From Sulfitobacter sp. EhC04 (GTDB lineage: Bacteria; Pseudomonadota; Alphaproteobacteria; Rhodobacterales; Rhodobacteraceae), in the NCBI RefSeq assembly GCF_001650875.1, contig NZ_LXYI01000067.1, positions 21,387-85,386 of the forward strand: DNA of 64,000 bases. Reading direction: 5' to 3'. The notes under the pieces are model-generated. The model searched no databases and had not been told where the DNA came from. It saw only the letters and a list, made by a program, of their open reading frames with translations. This document shows positions 10,628-19,983 of this stretch, one piece after another. The position numbers were made by a program, and so were the translations under genes. Numbering within the stretch: the first letter of the stretch is position 1; every line of letters begins with the position of its first letter.

Positions 10628-11473
10628 ATGTCCAATGCCCCGCCCGATGCCGATGCCCGCCGCAAGGTGTCACCCGTGATCTGCTATCCGGTTGAGACAT
10701 TGCCCCTGCCGGACATGGCGCTTTATGACGCCGCGCGCGCCACGCTTGCAAAGACGGCAGAGGTCATTGTGCCGCCCCGCGAGGCAGGCATGTTCACGGT
10801 GCCTGCCGGCCACTTCTTTCGGATCACCAGCGTCGAGGGGCCGCAGGTAGGGGACCTGAACCTGTGGCATCTGAATGACCTGTCCGAGCGGTTCTATTCC
10901 GGCAAGACCCGCGCCCTGCATGGCACGCATCTGACGCGGGGGGACCGCATGTGGTCGGCCTTTCCCCATTTGCGGCCACTGGCCACGATCACCGCGGATA
11001 CGCTGGGCTGGTACGGCATCGACGCTTTCGGCGGGTCGGTGCATGATGTGATCGGCACCCGTTGCGATCCCTATACCCATAACCTGCTGTCGGGCGGTCA
11101 GTATCACCACTGTTGCCATTCCAACCTGACCCGCGCCCTCGCCGGGCATCTGGGGGTGGGGCTGTCCGAGGCCGAGCGCCATGTTCATGATGTGCTGAAT
11201 GTTTTCATGTGTACGGGGTTCACCCGCGACACCGGGCAGTATTTCATGAAGGCCAGCCCGGTGCGGCCCGGCGATTATCTGGAATTCTTTGCTGAGGTGG
11301 ATCTGCTGGGCGCGCTCAGCGCCTGTCCGGGCGGCGATTGTTCGACCCTGCATTCCTCGGACGTTGCCCGCTGCCATCCGCTGCTGGTGCAGGTCTTCGC
11401 ACCGGAGCCTGCGACGCTGACCGGGTGGCAAAGCCCCGCGCGGAATGCCTATGCGGGGGGTCATGGCAGTTAA
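10628..11473 (+). CDS. DUF1989 family protein (urea carboxylase-associated type)
   Basis: This 281-residue protein carries the DUF1989 domain: VPAGHFFRITSVEGPQVGDLN, YSGKTRALHGTHLTRGD, GGQYHHCCHSNLTRAL and an ACPGGDC motif near residue 235. Family members occur beside urea carboxylase or in one-carbon and nitrogen metabolism; the reaction is not firmly known. Here it stands alone, without urea amidolyase genes nearby. The start at 10628 is preferred over upstream in-frame starts that add a basic stretch absent from the family. Confidence 0.85.
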   Translation: MSNAPPDADARRKVSPVICYPVETLPLPDMALYDAARATLAKTAEVIVPPREAGMFTVPAGHFFRITSVEGPQVGDLNLWHLNDLSERFYSGKTRALHGTHLTRGDRMWSAFPHLRPLATITADTLGWYGIDAFGGSVHDVIGTRCDPYTHNLLSGGQYHHCCHSNLTRALAGHLGVGLSEAERHVHDVLNVFMCTGFTRDTGQYFMKASPVRPGDYLEFFAEVDLLGALSACPGGDCSTLHSSDVARCHPLLVQVFAPEPATLTGWQSPARNAYAGGHGS

Positions 11474-11564
11474 GCTGCCGTGAGTGGTCGCGCCGGGAGC
11501 GTATTGTCTTCATACGGCTTCACACCGCGTTGTAACCTGTTGGAACCGCTTATCCGGGGCACCC

Positions 11565-11585
11565 GGAACCGGTTCCCGTTTTTGA
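11565..11585 (+). terminator. Possible weak terminator after the DUF1989 gene
   Basis: A 12 nt palindrome GGAACCGGTTCC followed by CCG and five Ts lies about 90 bp past the stop codon. The stem is short, so strength is uncertain. Confidence 0.45.
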
Positions 11586-11589
11586 GCGC

Positions 11590-11703
11590 CATGCGCCCGG
11601 TGCTGAGACGCAAATGATGACATGTCAAAAATGACATGTCATCATTTGCAAGGAACAGTGGGCGGGCAGGTAAAGTCCCAGGGGGGCTGGCAAGTCGCGC
11701 AAA
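11590..11703 (+). repeat. Copy A of a ~114 bp direct repeat with internal palindrome
   Basis: This segment matches 13161-13275 at about 90% by eye, in the same orientation. Its core (11610-11649) is an 18 bp perfect inverted repeat, arms beginning GCAAATGATGACATG, around an AAAA loop. It is followed by a shared GGCGGGCAGGTAAAGT stretch. The two copies enclose the HxlR and MBL-fold genes. Confidence 0.85.
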
Positions 11704-11907
11704 TGGAATTCTTGCCGGCGCGTTTTCTGAATCCTGTCAACAGGCCGTGCCGAGCTATCCTGACCCGGCTGCCAGGCATTTCCGGCCCGGACCTTTGGCG
11801 CGGGTTGCGCGAAGCGCCGCTGTGCGGGACGGAAGGGACATTGATCATACCGAACCAAAGCACTGCTGTGGTCGCCAAGACAACGCAGAGAGCCGCGTGG
11901 AAATCCG
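11704..11907. other. Intergenic segment, degenerate repeat-like
   Basis: No gene is evident. It contains TCTGAATCCTGTCA followed by a weaker match, also found at 23850-23895. On the minus strand it has a CTTTGGTTCGGTATG stretch resembling 23912-23930. These look like remnants of a dispersed intergenic sequence family. Confidence 0.5.
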
Positions 11908-12249
11908 TCAACCGAAGGTCTGTTGCCAATCGTAGAGTTGTCCGAGAATATCACCAAGCGCGGCGCCTTTGCGCGTCAGGGAGTAACCGACACGTTGACG
12001 CGCGTCACCTTTGGGGGTTCGCGCAACCATCCCGCTTTCTTCGAAATCTTTCAACTGGGCCCGCAGCACCTTTCGGCTGACGCCTTCCATCTCCCGCTGA
12101 AGCTCAAGAAAGTGACGCTCTCCTGCGGTGAGGCAATGAAGGATTTTTGGCCCGTGCTTTCCGCCCAAAATGCGCAAAGTGTCTGCCACCGGACATTGCC
12201 CGGTCACCGGGTCAGCCCATGGGCGGGTCGTTGGAGTTGCGTCTTTCAT
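11908..12249 (-). CDS. HxlR family transcriptional regulator
   Basis: This is a 113-residue winged-helix regulator of the HxlR/MarR superfamily. The family hallmarks CPVADTLRILGGKHGPKIL, RFxEL-like FLELQREMEGVSRKVL and the wing GYSLTRKGAALG are present. The N-terminal cysteine (GQCPV) matches the redox/electrophile-sensing cysteine conserved in many HxlR proteins. Start 12249 is chosen; a longer frame begins at 12312. It is divergent from the MBL-fold hydrolase 91 bp away, which it probably controls. Confidence 0.9.
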   Translation of the reverse strand: MKDATPTTRPWADPVTGQCPVADTLRILGGKHGPKILHCLTAGERHFLELQREMEGVSRKVLRAQLKDFEESGMVARTPKGDARQRVGYSLTRKGAALGDILGQLYDWQQTFG

Positions 12250-12340
12250 CTCTGATCTCCGGTTACAAAAAGGTGCCCAATTTCGCGCCTCCTCGGTTCG
12301 AGGCAATGTCACTTGACCTTAGCAACAGCGGACCGCACTC

Positions 12341-13057
12341 ATGACCAAGCCCCATATTGAGACTATCCCAATTCTGCCTTTGGGGATGCTTAATTCCTTC
12401 CTCATAGTACATGGAGACGATGCCATTCTTGTGGACACCGGGCTACCCGGGTCCGAAGCAAAGATTTTCAAGACGTTGAAGAAACTTGGCCTGAGTTGGC
12501 TCAATGTAAAATTGATCGTTCTGACGCACGCGCATATCGATCATGCCGGGTCTGCCATCGGAATAAAGGCATTGACCGCCGCTCCGATCTGCGCCCATGC
12601 CCTTGAAGTTCCATATTGTTCTGGTCAGCCACCCAGGCTTGCAGCAACGGGTCCGTTCGGAAGGGCTTTCCAAAAGACCGGGGCGATTGAAAGACCGTTT
12701 CCCTATTTCAAACCGGATGAGATCATGACGGTAGGGGAGATGGGCCTTGAGGATCGCGGGTTTCCACTGAAAATCATCCACACTCCTGGGCACACGCCGG
12801 GATCGGTTTCGGTGCTGTTGGAAGATGGCCGCGTTATTGCGGGAGATTTGGCAGCTTCCGGCGTGCTGCTCGGCGGTATTTTGATGCGAAGCAAACCCAA
12901 GCGCCCCCCTTTTGAAGAAGACCAATTGGCGGTGGCAACCTCATTGGGGCAATTGTTGCAGCGAGGGTGCAAGACGTTCTACCTTGGCCACGGAGGGCCT
13001 TTGAGCGCGGATCGGATAGAAGAACACATGTCAGCTCTGAGACGCGCTCAAGTGTGA
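12341..13057 (+). CDS. Metallo-beta-lactamase fold hydrolase
   Basis: This 238-residue protein has the metal-binding motif THAHIDHAG, a second histidine in HTPGHTPGS, the bridging aspartate in IAGDLA and the last ligand in LGHGGPL. These define a two-metal glyoxalase-II-like or general MBL-fold hydrolase. The substrate is unknown. Base composition is visibly less GC-rich than the flanking core genes, and the gene lies between two direct repeats with a divergent HxlR regulator, all consistent with a recently gained module. Confidence 0.9.
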   Translation: MTKPHIETIPILPLGMLNSFLIVHGDDAILVDTGLPGSEAKIFKTLKKLGLSWLNVKLIVLTHAHIDHAGSAIGIKALTAAPICAHALEVPYCSGQPPRLAATGPFGRAFQKTGAIERPFPYFKPDEIMTVGEMGLEDRGFPLKIIHTPGHTPGSVSVLLEDGRVIAGDLAASGVLLGGILMRSKPKRPPFEEDQLAVATSLGQLLQRGCKTFYLGHGGPLSADRIEEHMSALRRAQV

Positions 13058-13160
13058 ACTATGCGTCACCACGTGCAAATACGTCCTTCGCTGCCACCAC
13101 GAAGCACGGTCAATAATGGGCTCTTTCCGGACTTCCGCAGCGACATCCATGAACCTGCGT

Positions 13161-13275
13161 CATGCGCCCGGTGCTGATCCGTAAATGATGACATGTCAAA
13201 AATGACATGTCATCATTTGCAAAGAACCGGGGGCGGGCAGGTAAAGTTCCAGGGGCTGTGGCATGTCGCGGCAAA
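13161..13275 (+). repeat. Copy B of the ~114 bp direct repeat with internal palindrome
   Basis: This is the second copy of the 11590-11703 element, same orientation. The palindromic core (13183-13218) has 16 bp perfect arms around AAAA. Differences from copy A are concentrated in the flanks (for example GATCCGT against GAGACGC). It ends about 50 bp before the deoD stop codon. Confidence 0.85.
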
Positions 13276-13322
13276 CCTGAACCCCCCATGCCCTGCCGCT
13301 CAGCACCGGTCCCCACTGCACC

Positions 13323-14033
13323 CTAACCGCCGTCAAACGCCGCCTTCAAAGCGATCTCGACCATGTCGCCAAAACTGCGCTCGCGGTCCTCGGCGGGCAG
13401 GGCCGCGCCGGTTTGCAGGTGGTCCGATACCGTCAGCACGGCCAGCGCGCGGCGGCCGTGACGCGCGGCGAGGGTGTAAAGCTCTGCCGCCTCCATCTCG
13501 ACCCCCAGGATGCCATGGCGCACCATCTGTTCGTCCAGATCGGGTCGTTCGGCATAAAAGACATCTGATGAATAGATGCCGCCGACGTGGGTTGTGGTCC
13601 CTTTGGCTTCCGCCGCCGCCACGGCAGCGCGCAGCAGCGACCAGTCGGCGCAGGGGGCGAAATTCACCTCGCGGAAGATACCCGAGGACGGTGATGTGAT
13701 CGTGGTGGCCGTCATCGCGATGATCACATCGCGGATGCCCACATGGGGCTGCATCCCGCCACATGAACCGATGCGGATCAGGGTCTGCGCATTGTAGTCG
13801 CGGATCAGCTCGTTGGCGTAGATCGACAGAGAGGGCATGCCCATGCCGGAGCCCTGGATGGTGACGGTGTGGCCCTGCCATGTGCCGGTAAATCCCAGCA
13901 TCCCGCGCACTTCGTTGACCAGCCTTGCGTCTTTCAGAAACGTCTCGGCCGCCCATTTCGCGCGATAGGGATCGCCCGGCATCAAGACGGTTTCGGCAAT
14001 ACCTCCGGGCTTTGCGCCGATATGAATGGTCAA
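13323..14033 (-). CDS. deoD: Purine-nucleoside phosphorylase
   Basis: This 236-residue enzyme performs phosphorolysis of purine (deoxy)nucleosides in salvage. It shows the DeoD hallmarks [23 protein letters not shown], the phosphate/base-binding IRIGSCGG and the nucleoside-binding [10 protein letters not shown]. The start is a TTG at 14033, supported by CAGGAGA six bases upstream and by exact agreement with the usual DeoD N-terminus (M-T-I-H-I-G). The upstream in-frame start would add 21 unrelated residues. It ends close to repeat copy B. Confidence 0.95.
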   Translation of the reverse strand: MTIHIGAKPGGIAETVLMPGDPYRAKWAAETFLKDARLVNEVRGMLGFTGTWQGHTVTIQGSGMGMPSLSIYANELIRDYNAQTLIRIGSCGGMQPHVGIRDVIIAMTATTITSPSSGIFREVNFAPCADWSLLRAAVAAAEAKGTTTHVGGIYSSDVFYAERPDLDEQMVRHGILGVEMEAAELYTLAARHGRRALAVLTVSDHLQTGAALPAEDRERSFGDMVEIALKAAFDGG

Positions 14034-14116
14034 GGCGTTCTCCTGTGTTGTCTGGGGACGAGAATGCAGAACCGGCCAGGCAGGGGCAAGTTGCAATGGG
14101 TCCTGACCCTAATGCA

Positions 14117-14155
14117 ATTCCGGGAATTGGCGGTTCCTGCACCAATTCCCGGAAT
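14117..14155. repeat. Inverted repeat between hns-like gene and deoD
   Basis: ATTCCGGGAATTGG (14117-14130) and CCAATTCCCGGAAT (14142-14155) are perfect 14 bp complements with an 11 nt spacer. The pair lies between the stop codon of the H-NS-like gene and the deoD start. No T run follows on the minus strand, so it could be an operator for deoD or a hairpin. Confidence 0.7.
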
Positions 14156-14181
14156 GCTTGAAATCCGCCTGGGCGCAGACC

Positions 14182-14523
14182 CTAGATTTTCATTTTCGCA
14201 GGGTCGGTGCCTTTTTCAACTTCAGCGCGATACCAATTCGGCTGACGCCCTTTTCCTGTCCAGGTTTGCGACCGGTCCGCAGGGTTTGCGAATTTCGGCT
14301 TGGACACTGTTTTCGGCTTTGCGGCCGCCTTCTTGGTTTTGCGCGCGGGCTTCTCGTCATCGGCCAATTCGCTGAGCGAGAAGCCGAATTCCGCTGCGGC
14401 CTTTTCAGCCGCCTTGCGTGCGTCACGACGATCGCGGGCCTGCGCATTGGCCAGTGCCTTTTTTACGTCAGAAAGAATCTTCTCCAATTCTTTCGCGCTT
14501 TTCGATTTGAGATCCAATTCCAT
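14182..14523 (-). CDS. H-NS/HvrA-type histone-like protein
   Basis: This 113-residue nucleoid-associated protein has an N-terminal coiled coil (LKSKSAKELEKILSDVKKAL). A basic AKPKT linker follows, then the C-terminal DNA-binding core TWTGKGRQPNWY, the H-NS AT-hook-like signature. Such proteins (HvrA/Spb in Rhodobacter) silence AT-rich DNA and modulate photosynthesis or other regulons. Start 14523 has AAGGA 9 nt upstream. Confidence 0.92.
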   Translation of the reverse strand: MELDLKSKSAKELEKILSDVKKALANAQARDRRDARKAAEKAAAEFGFSLSELADDEKPARKTKKAAAKPKTVSKPKFANPADRSQTWTGKGRQPNWYRAEVEKGTDPAKMKI

Positions 14524-14604
14524 TGGTTTTTTCCTTGTAGTCTGCCTAGACCACAAGCCTCTAATACAAAGAGCACGGAATACCAGTTAAAATTTGTGTC
14601 AGGT

Positions 14605-16572
14605 CTATTCCGCTGCAACCGCTGCGGGATCAACCAGTGTGACAATGTCGGCCATAATGGTATTCAATTCGAAATCCTTGGGGGTATAGACCCGTGCAAC
14701 GCCCATCGCCTTGAGCCTTTTCGCGTCTTCCTCGGGAATAATGCCGCCAACGATCAAGGGTATTTCGCCCAGACCCGCCTCGCGCATCTGGTTCATAAGG
14801 TCCTCGACCAGAGGGATATGAGAGCCCGACAGGATCGACAGACCGATCACATGCGCCTTGTCGTTGCGCGCGGCTTCGACGATTTCGGCGGGAGTCAGCC
14901 GAATGCCTTCATAGGCGATGTCCATGCCGCAGTCGCGCGCCCGCACTGCGATCTGTTCGGCCCCGTTGGAGTGGCCGTCGAGACCCGGTTTTCCGACCAG
15001 GAATTTCAACCGGCGGCCCAGGCGGTCGCTGACGGAATCCACGGCGGCGCGCAACTCGTCCAGCCCTTCGGTCTTGTTCGACTGGCCTTTTGCAACGCCG
15101 GTCGGGCCACGGTATTCGCCATGCACGGCGCGCATCTGTTCAGCCCATTCGCCGGTGGTCACCCCGGCCTTGGCCGCCGCGACCGAGGCAGGCATGACGT
15201 TACGCCCGTCGGCGGCGGCGGCGCGCAGGTCGGCCAGCGCGGCCTTGACCGCGCCCTCGTTACGCTCTGCTCGCCAGGCGTTCAGCCGCTCGATTTGTTC
15301 GGCTTCGGTTGCCGGGTCCACCACCAAAATGCCGCCGTCGCCGGTCATCAGCGGCGAGGGTTCGCCCTTTTGCCATTTGTTCACGCCGACAACCACGGTT
15401 TCGCCCGCCTCGATCCGGGAAAGACGTTCGGAATTTGATTCGACCAGCCGGCCTTTCATATAGTCGATGGCGGAAATCGCCCCGCCCATGCCGTCGAGAT
15501 TGGCCAATTCGGCGCGCGCGCCTTCTTTCAGCATTTCGACCTTGGCATCAACCGCCGGGTTGCCGTCGAAAAGGTCATCGAATTCCAGCAGGTCGGTTTC
15601 ATAGGCGAGGATCTGTTGCATCCGCATGGACCATTGCTGGTCCCAGGGGCGCGGCAGGCCCAAAGCCTCGTTCCAGGCGGGCAATTGCACGGCGCGGGCG
15701 CGGGCCTTTTTCGACAGGGTAACGGCGAGCATTTCGATCAGAATACGGTAGACGTTGTTTTCCGGTTGCTGTTCGGTCAGCCCCAGCGAATTGACCTGCA
15801 CGCCATAGCGGAAGCGACGGTGTTTCGGGTCTTCGACACCATAGCGGGTGGCGCAGATTTCATCCCAAAGATCGACAAAGGCGCGCATCTTGCACATTTC
15901 GGTCACAAATCGGATGCCCGCATTCACAAAGAATGAAATACGGCCCACGAGTTTTGGAAAATCCTCTTCGGCCACGCGGGGGCGCAATTGGTCCAGCACG
16001 GCGGTGGCGGTGGCCAGGGCGAATGCCAATTCCTGTTCAGGCGTCGCACCGGCCTCTTGCAAGTGATAGGAGCAGACGTTCATCGGGTTCCATTTCGGGA
16101 CATGCGTATAGCAGTATTCCGCCACATCCGCGATCATCTTGAGGGACGGGGCAGGGGGGCAGATATAGGTGCCCCGGCTGAGGTATTCCTTGATCAGGTC
16201 GTTCTGCACGGTGCCCTGCAATTGCGATATATCGGCACCCTGTTCCTCGGCCACCGCGATATAGAGCGCCAGCAGCCAGGGCGCGGTCGCGTTGATCGTC
16301 ATCGAGGTGTTCATCTGTTCCAGCGGGATCTGGTCGAACAGCGCACGCATGTCGCCCAGGTGGCTGACCGGCACGCCGACCTTGCCGACCTCGCCGCGCG
16401 ACAGGATGTGATCGCTGTCATAGCCGGTTTGCGTCGGCAGATCGAAGGCTACGGAAAGGCCGGTCTGGCCGCGTTCCAGGTTTGACCGGTACAGCGCATT
16501 CGACGCTGAGGCGGTGGAGTGACCGGCGTAGGTCCGGATCAGCCAGGGGCGGTCTTTCTGGGTCTCGGTCAT
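14605..16572 (-). CDS. ecm: Ethylmalonyl-CoA mutase
   Basis: This 655-residue B12-dependent mutase converts ethylmalonyl-CoA to methylsuccinyl-CoA in the ethylmalonyl-CoA pathway for acetate assimilation. The N-terminal catalytic barrel begins RPWLIRTYAGHSTASASNALY, typical of Ecm/MeaA rather than methylmalonyl-CoA mutase. The C-terminal cobalamin domain carries the axial histidine (His534 in LDGHSNG). Start 16572 is favoured over one nine codons upstream. The partner gene ccr is 1.7 kb away on the other strand, supporting this assignment over other acyl-CoA mutases. Confidence 0.94.
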   Translation of the reverse strand: MTETQKDRPWLIRTYAGHSTASASNALYRSNLERGQTGLSVAFDLPTQTGYDSDHILSRGEVGKVGVPVSHLGDMRALFDQIPLEQMNTSMTINATAPWLLALYIAVAEEQGADISQLQGTVQNDLIKEYLSRGTYICPPAPSLKMIADVAEYCYTHVPKWNPMNVCSYHLQEAGATPEQELAFALATATAVLDQLRPRVAEEDFPKLVGRISFFVNAGIRFVTEMCKMRAFVDLWDEICATRYGVEDPKHRRFRYGVQVNSLGLTEQQPENNVYRILIEMLAVTLSKKARARAVQLPAWNEALGLPRPWDQQWSMRMQQILAYETDLLEFDDLFDGNPAVDAKVEMLKEGARAELANLDGMGGAISAIDYMKGRLVESNSERLSRIEAGETVVVGVNKWQKGEPSPLMTGDGGILVVDPATEAEQIERLNAWRAERNEGAVKAALADLRAAAADGRNVMPASVAAAKAGVTTGEWAEQMRAVHGEYRGPTGVAKGQSNKTEGLDELRAAVDSVSDRLGRRLKFLVGKPGLDGHSNGAEQIAVRARDCGMDIAYEGIRLTPAEIVEAARNDKAHVIGLSILSGSHIPLVEDLMNQMREAGLGEIPLIVGGIIPEEDAKRLKAMGVARVYTPKDFELNTIMADIVTLVDPAAVAAE

Positions 16573-16765
16573 CGGGCAATCCTCGATTTTGGTCGGCAAT
16601 ATTGTTGCGTTGGGGTGTGTCTAGAGGAAATATAATGCCTCTGTCAATTCGCTGCAACGCGGCATGGCAAATATAGCTAACCTTCGGGGCATCACATAGG
16701 GAGGCCCGGAGTCCGGGGCAGATATAGTTATTGTTCTCGGCCTATTGCCCTGCGAATGTGCGCCC

Positions 16766-18166
16766 ATGACGCAGATTGTCGAACTGCCGCTGTGGCTTTT
16801 TATCCTGATTTTGCTTTTTGCCGCGGTCACGGCATTGAGCCATCTTCTGTTGCCCTCGGTGCGCTGGTTTTTCCGCCTGCGGCTGGAACGCGCGGTCAAG
16901 CGGTTGAACCGGCGGCTGAAACGCCCCATCGAGCCGTTCAAGCTGGCGCGGCGGCACGATATGATCCAGCGGCTGATCTACGACCCGGAAGTCACCCGCG
17001 AGATTGTCAATTACGCGGCCAAGAATGGCGTGCCGGAAAACGTGGCCTTTCAAAGGGCCCGCGATTACGCGCGCGAGATCGTGCCCAGTTTCTCGGCCTT
17101 TGCCTATTTCAGCTTCGGCATCAGGGTGGCGCGGCTGCTGGCGAATTCGGTCTATAGGATCAAGACGGCTGACAGCAATGATGCGACCTTTGATGCGATT
17201 CCCAAGGATGCGACGGTGGTCTTTGTGATGAACCACCGGTCGAACATGGATTACGTGCTGGTGACCTATCTTGCGGCGCGGGATTCGGCGCTGGCCTATG
17301 CGGTGGGGGAATGGGCGCGGGTCTGGCCGCTGAGCTGGCTGATCAAGTCGCTGGGGGCCTATTTCATCCGCCGCAGGTCGCGCGGGGCGCTCTATCGCAA
17401 GGTGCTGGCGCGTTACGTGCAGATGGCCACGGCAGGGGGCGTCAACCAGGCGATGTACCCCGAGGGCGGGCTGAGCCTGACCGGCGCGCTGCAACCGCCG
17501 AAGATGGGGCTGCTGTCCTATGTCGTTGAGGATTTCGACCCCGAGGGTGAGCGCGACGTGGTGCTGATGCCGGTGGCGATCAATTATGACCGGGTGCTGG
17601 AAGACAAGGTGCTGATTGCCGCCGACCAGCGCGGCGACAGACGCTTTGGCGCGCGGATCACGGTGGTGGTGGGGTTCATCCTGCGCAAGCTCTGGCAGCG
17701 GCTGACCTTTCAGGAAACCAGGTTCGGCACGGCGGCGGTGGCCTTTGGTGCGCCCCTGTCGCTGCGCGAGGCGGGGCATGGCGCAACGGTGGAGGCCCTG
17801 TCGGGCGAGGTGATGGACCGGATCGCCGGGGCCATGCCGGTGCTGAGCGTGCCGTTGATCAGTGCGGTGATGCTGGACTTGGACGGTGCCGCGCTGGACA
17901 CGCAGGCGCTGCTTGACCGGGCCGGGGCGATGCTTGCACGGGTGCCGCCGGGCAATCGTGCGGTGGACGCAGCAGAACTGGAAACCGAATTGCGCCAGGC
18001 GCTGAAGGGGCTGCGCGCGCGCGGTGTGGTCCTCTTTGAGCAATCTAGCTGGCGCGCCAACCCGGATGAAACCGCCGTGCTGCGGTTCTATGCCAATTCG
18101 ATTGCCCACCTTTTGCAGGAGGATGCTGCGCCCGCAGCGGAAGTTTCTGCAACTGCGAGGTCATAA
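16766..18166 (+). CDS. PlsB-like glycerol-3-phosphate/lysophosphatidate acyltransferase
   Basis: This 466-residue protein has one N-terminal transmembrane helix and an acyltransferase domain. The catalytic motif is MNHRSNMDYV (His157, Asp162), and the later YPEGG (about residue 231) is the substrate-binding block of PlsB/PlsC enzymes. It likely acylates a glycerophosphate backbone in phospholipid synthesis, at the inner membrane. It is shorter than E. coli PlsB. It lies between ecm and ccr, divergent from the first and 114 bp before the second. Confidence 0.85.
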   Translation: MTQIVELPLWLFILILLFAAVTALSHLLLPSVRWFFRLRLERAVKRLNRRLKRPIEPFKLARRHDMIQRLIYDPEVTREIVNYAAKNGVPENVAFQRARDYAREIVPSFSAFAYFSFGIRVARLLANSVYRIKTADSNDATFDAIPKDATVVFVMNHRSNMDYVLVTYLAARDSALAYAVGEWARVWPLSWLIKSLGAYFIRRRSRGALYRKVLARYVQMATAGGVNQAMYPEGGLSLTGALQPPKMGLLSYVVEDFDPEGERDVVLMPVAINYDRVLEDKVLIAADQRGDRRFGARITVVVGFILRKLWQRLTFQETRFGTAAVAFGAPLSLREAGHGATVEALSGEVMDRIAGAMPVLSVPLISAVMLDLDGAALDTQALLDRAGAMLARVPPGNRAVDAAELETELRQALKGLRARGVVLFEQSSWRANPDETAVLRFYANSIAHLLQEDAAPAAEVSATARS

Positions 18167-18280
18167 AATTACAAAAATGACCCCTGAGAGGTTGCATTAT
18201 TACGCATCCGGTCATATTCCGTCCTGACCAACCGGCGATTCTGCATCGCGGCACAAGCAATCTACGGACAGGAGGCCCGC

Positions 18281-19561
18281 ATGGCACTCGACACGACCAT
18301 CGCGCAATACGACGCACCTGAAAAGGACCTCTACGAGATGGGCGAAATGCCCCCGATGGGCTATGTCCCCAAGCAGATGTATGCTTGGGCGATCCGCCGC
18401 GAACGTCACGGCGACCCGGACACGGCGATGTTGCAGGAAGTGGTGGATGTGCCGCAACTCGACAGCCAGGACGTGCTGGTTCTGGTGATGGCGGCGGGGA
18501 TCAACTACAACGGGGTCTGGGCCGCGCGGGGCGTGCCGATCAGCCCCTTTGACGGTCACAAACAGCCCTATCACATCGCGGGATCGGATGCCTCTGGCAT
18601 CGTCTGGGCCGTGGGCGACAAGGTAAAGCGCTGGAAAGTCGGGGATGAAGTGGTGATCCACTGCAACCAGGACGACGGCGACGACGAACATTGCAACGGC
18701 GGTGATCCGATGTATTCGCCCAGCCAGCGGATCTGGGGATACGAGACCCCGGACGGGTCGTTCAGCCAGTTCACCCGCGTGCAGGCCCAGCAGCTGATGC
18801 CGCGCCCCAAGCATCTGACCTGGGAGGAATCGGCCTGCTATACGCTGACGCTGGCCACGGCCTACCGGATGCTGTTCGGCCACGAGCCGCATGACCTGAA
18901 GCCGGGCCAGAACGTGCTGGTCTGGGGCGCGTCGGGTGGTCTGGGGTCCTATGCGATCCAGTTGATCAACACCGCCGGGGCCAATGCCATCGGGGTGATC
19001 TCGGACGAATCCAAGCGCGATTTTGTGATGGACCTGGGTGCCAAGGGCGTGCTGAACCGCAAGGACTTCAACTGCTGGGGGCAATTGCCCACGGTCAACA
19101 CGCCGGAATATGCCACCTGGTTTAAGGAAGCGCGCAAGTTCGGCGGCGCGATCTGGGAGATCACCGGCAAGGGCAACAATGTCGATATGGTGTTCGAACA
19201 CCCCGGCGAGGCGACGTTCCCGGTGTCCACTTTCGTGGTCAAAAAGGGCGGCATGGTTGTGATCTGCGCCGGCACGTCGGGGTTCAACCTGACGTTTGAC
19301 GTGCGTTACATGTGGATGCATCAGAAACGCCTGCAGGGCAGCCACTTTGCCCATTTGCAGCAGGCCGCCTCTGCCAACAAGCTGATGCTGGAGCGGCGGC
19401 TGGACCCCTGCATGTCAGAGGTGTTCACCTGGGCCGACCTGCCCGAGGCGCATATGAAGATGATGCGCAACGAACACAAGCCCGGCAACATGTCGGTGCT
19501 GGTGCAGGCCCCGACCACCGGGCTGCGCACATTGGAAGACGCGCTGGACGCCCGCGGCTGA
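18281..19561 (+). CDS. ccrA: Crotonyl-CoA carboxylase/reductase
   Basis: This 426-residue MDR-superfamily enzyme reductively carboxylates crotonyl-CoA to ethylmalonyl-CoA with NADPH and CO2, the key step of the ethylmalonyl-CoA pathway. It shows the family start KDLYEMGEMPPMGYVP, the NADPH site VWGASGGLGSYAIQ and the C-terminal HMWMHQKR-like YMWMHQKRLQGSHFA. AGGAGG lies 8 nt before the ATG. It is followed by a strong terminator. With ecm nearby, this locus implies glyoxylate-cycle-independent acetate growth. Confidence 0.96.
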   Translation: MALDTTIAQYDAPEKDLYEMGEMPPMGYVPKQMYAWAIRRERHGDPDTAMLQEVVDVPQLDSQDVLVLVMAAGINYNGVWAARGVPISPFDGHKQPYHIAGSDASGIVWAVGDKVKRWKVGDEVVIHCNQDDGDDEHCNGGDPMYSPSQRIWGYETPDGSFSQFTRVQAQQLMPRPKHLTWEESACYTLTLATAYRMLFGHEPHDLKPGQNVLVWGASGGLGSYAIQLINTAGANAIGVISDESKRDFVMDLGAKGVLNRKDFNCWGQLPTVNTPEYATWFKEARKFGGAIWEITGKGNNVDMVFEHPGEATFPVSTFVVKKGGMVVICAGTSGFNLTFDVRYMWMHQKRLQGSHFAHLQQAASANKLMLERRLDPCMSEVFTWADLPEAHMKMMRNEHKPGNMSVLVQAPTTGLRTLEDALDARG

Positions 19562-19587
19562 TACCACGACCCTCTGACGGCCATCTG

Positions 19588-19626
19588 AACGCCCGCGAAT
19601 CACCTTGATTTCGCGGGTGTTTTCCA
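19588..19626 (+). terminator. Terminator after ccrA
   Basis: Arms AACGCCCGCGAA (19588-19599) and TTCGCGGGTGTT (19610-19621) pair over 12 bp with one G-T, followed by TTTCC. It lies 27 bp after the ccrA stop codon. Confidence 0.9.
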
Positions 19627-19776
19627 TTGTGGCGGGGTGCCCTGTTTCATTCCGGGGAGTTGCAGAATGCGCCCCCGCCATTTCTGGGGAGGGGAAAGCG
19701 GTGAATTTTCGACAAAATCGTCTGCATGCTATGATTGCATTAACCCGCAATTAACCATTTGAAAGCGAGTCTGTGC

Positions 19777-19983
19777 ATGCGTAGTGACTGGATTTTGGAC
19801 GTTCTTGCCGACCTCAAGACATTTGCCCTGTCAAGCAGCCTGCCCGCCCTGGCGGAACAGCTGGATGACACGGCCCTTGTCGCCATGGCCGAGATCGCCG
19901 CTCTGGAGCAAGGAACGCAGGGTACGGTAGATGGTCAAGACACGGCAAATGGATTCCATAATGGGGGCGTTGGAGCAGGCTGA
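19777..19983 (+). CDS. Small conserved protein upstream of luxR
   Basis: This 68-residue acidic protein begins MRSDWILDVLADLKTFA. I recall similar small proteins before luxR-type genes in roseobacters, but cannot confirm this here. No domain of known function is visible. Its 3' end overlaps the luxR start by about 50 bp in another frame, so translational coupling is likely. A longer frame from 19759 exists; 19777 is used because it gives the recalled N-terminus. Confidence 0.65.
   Translation: MRSDWILDVLADLKTFALSSSLPALAEQLDDTALVAMAEIAALEQGTQGTVDGQDTANGFHNGGVGAG

Noticed and set aside
16742..18109. 455-residue minus-strand open frame
   Set aside because: Shadow of the PlsB-like gene with no family match of its own.
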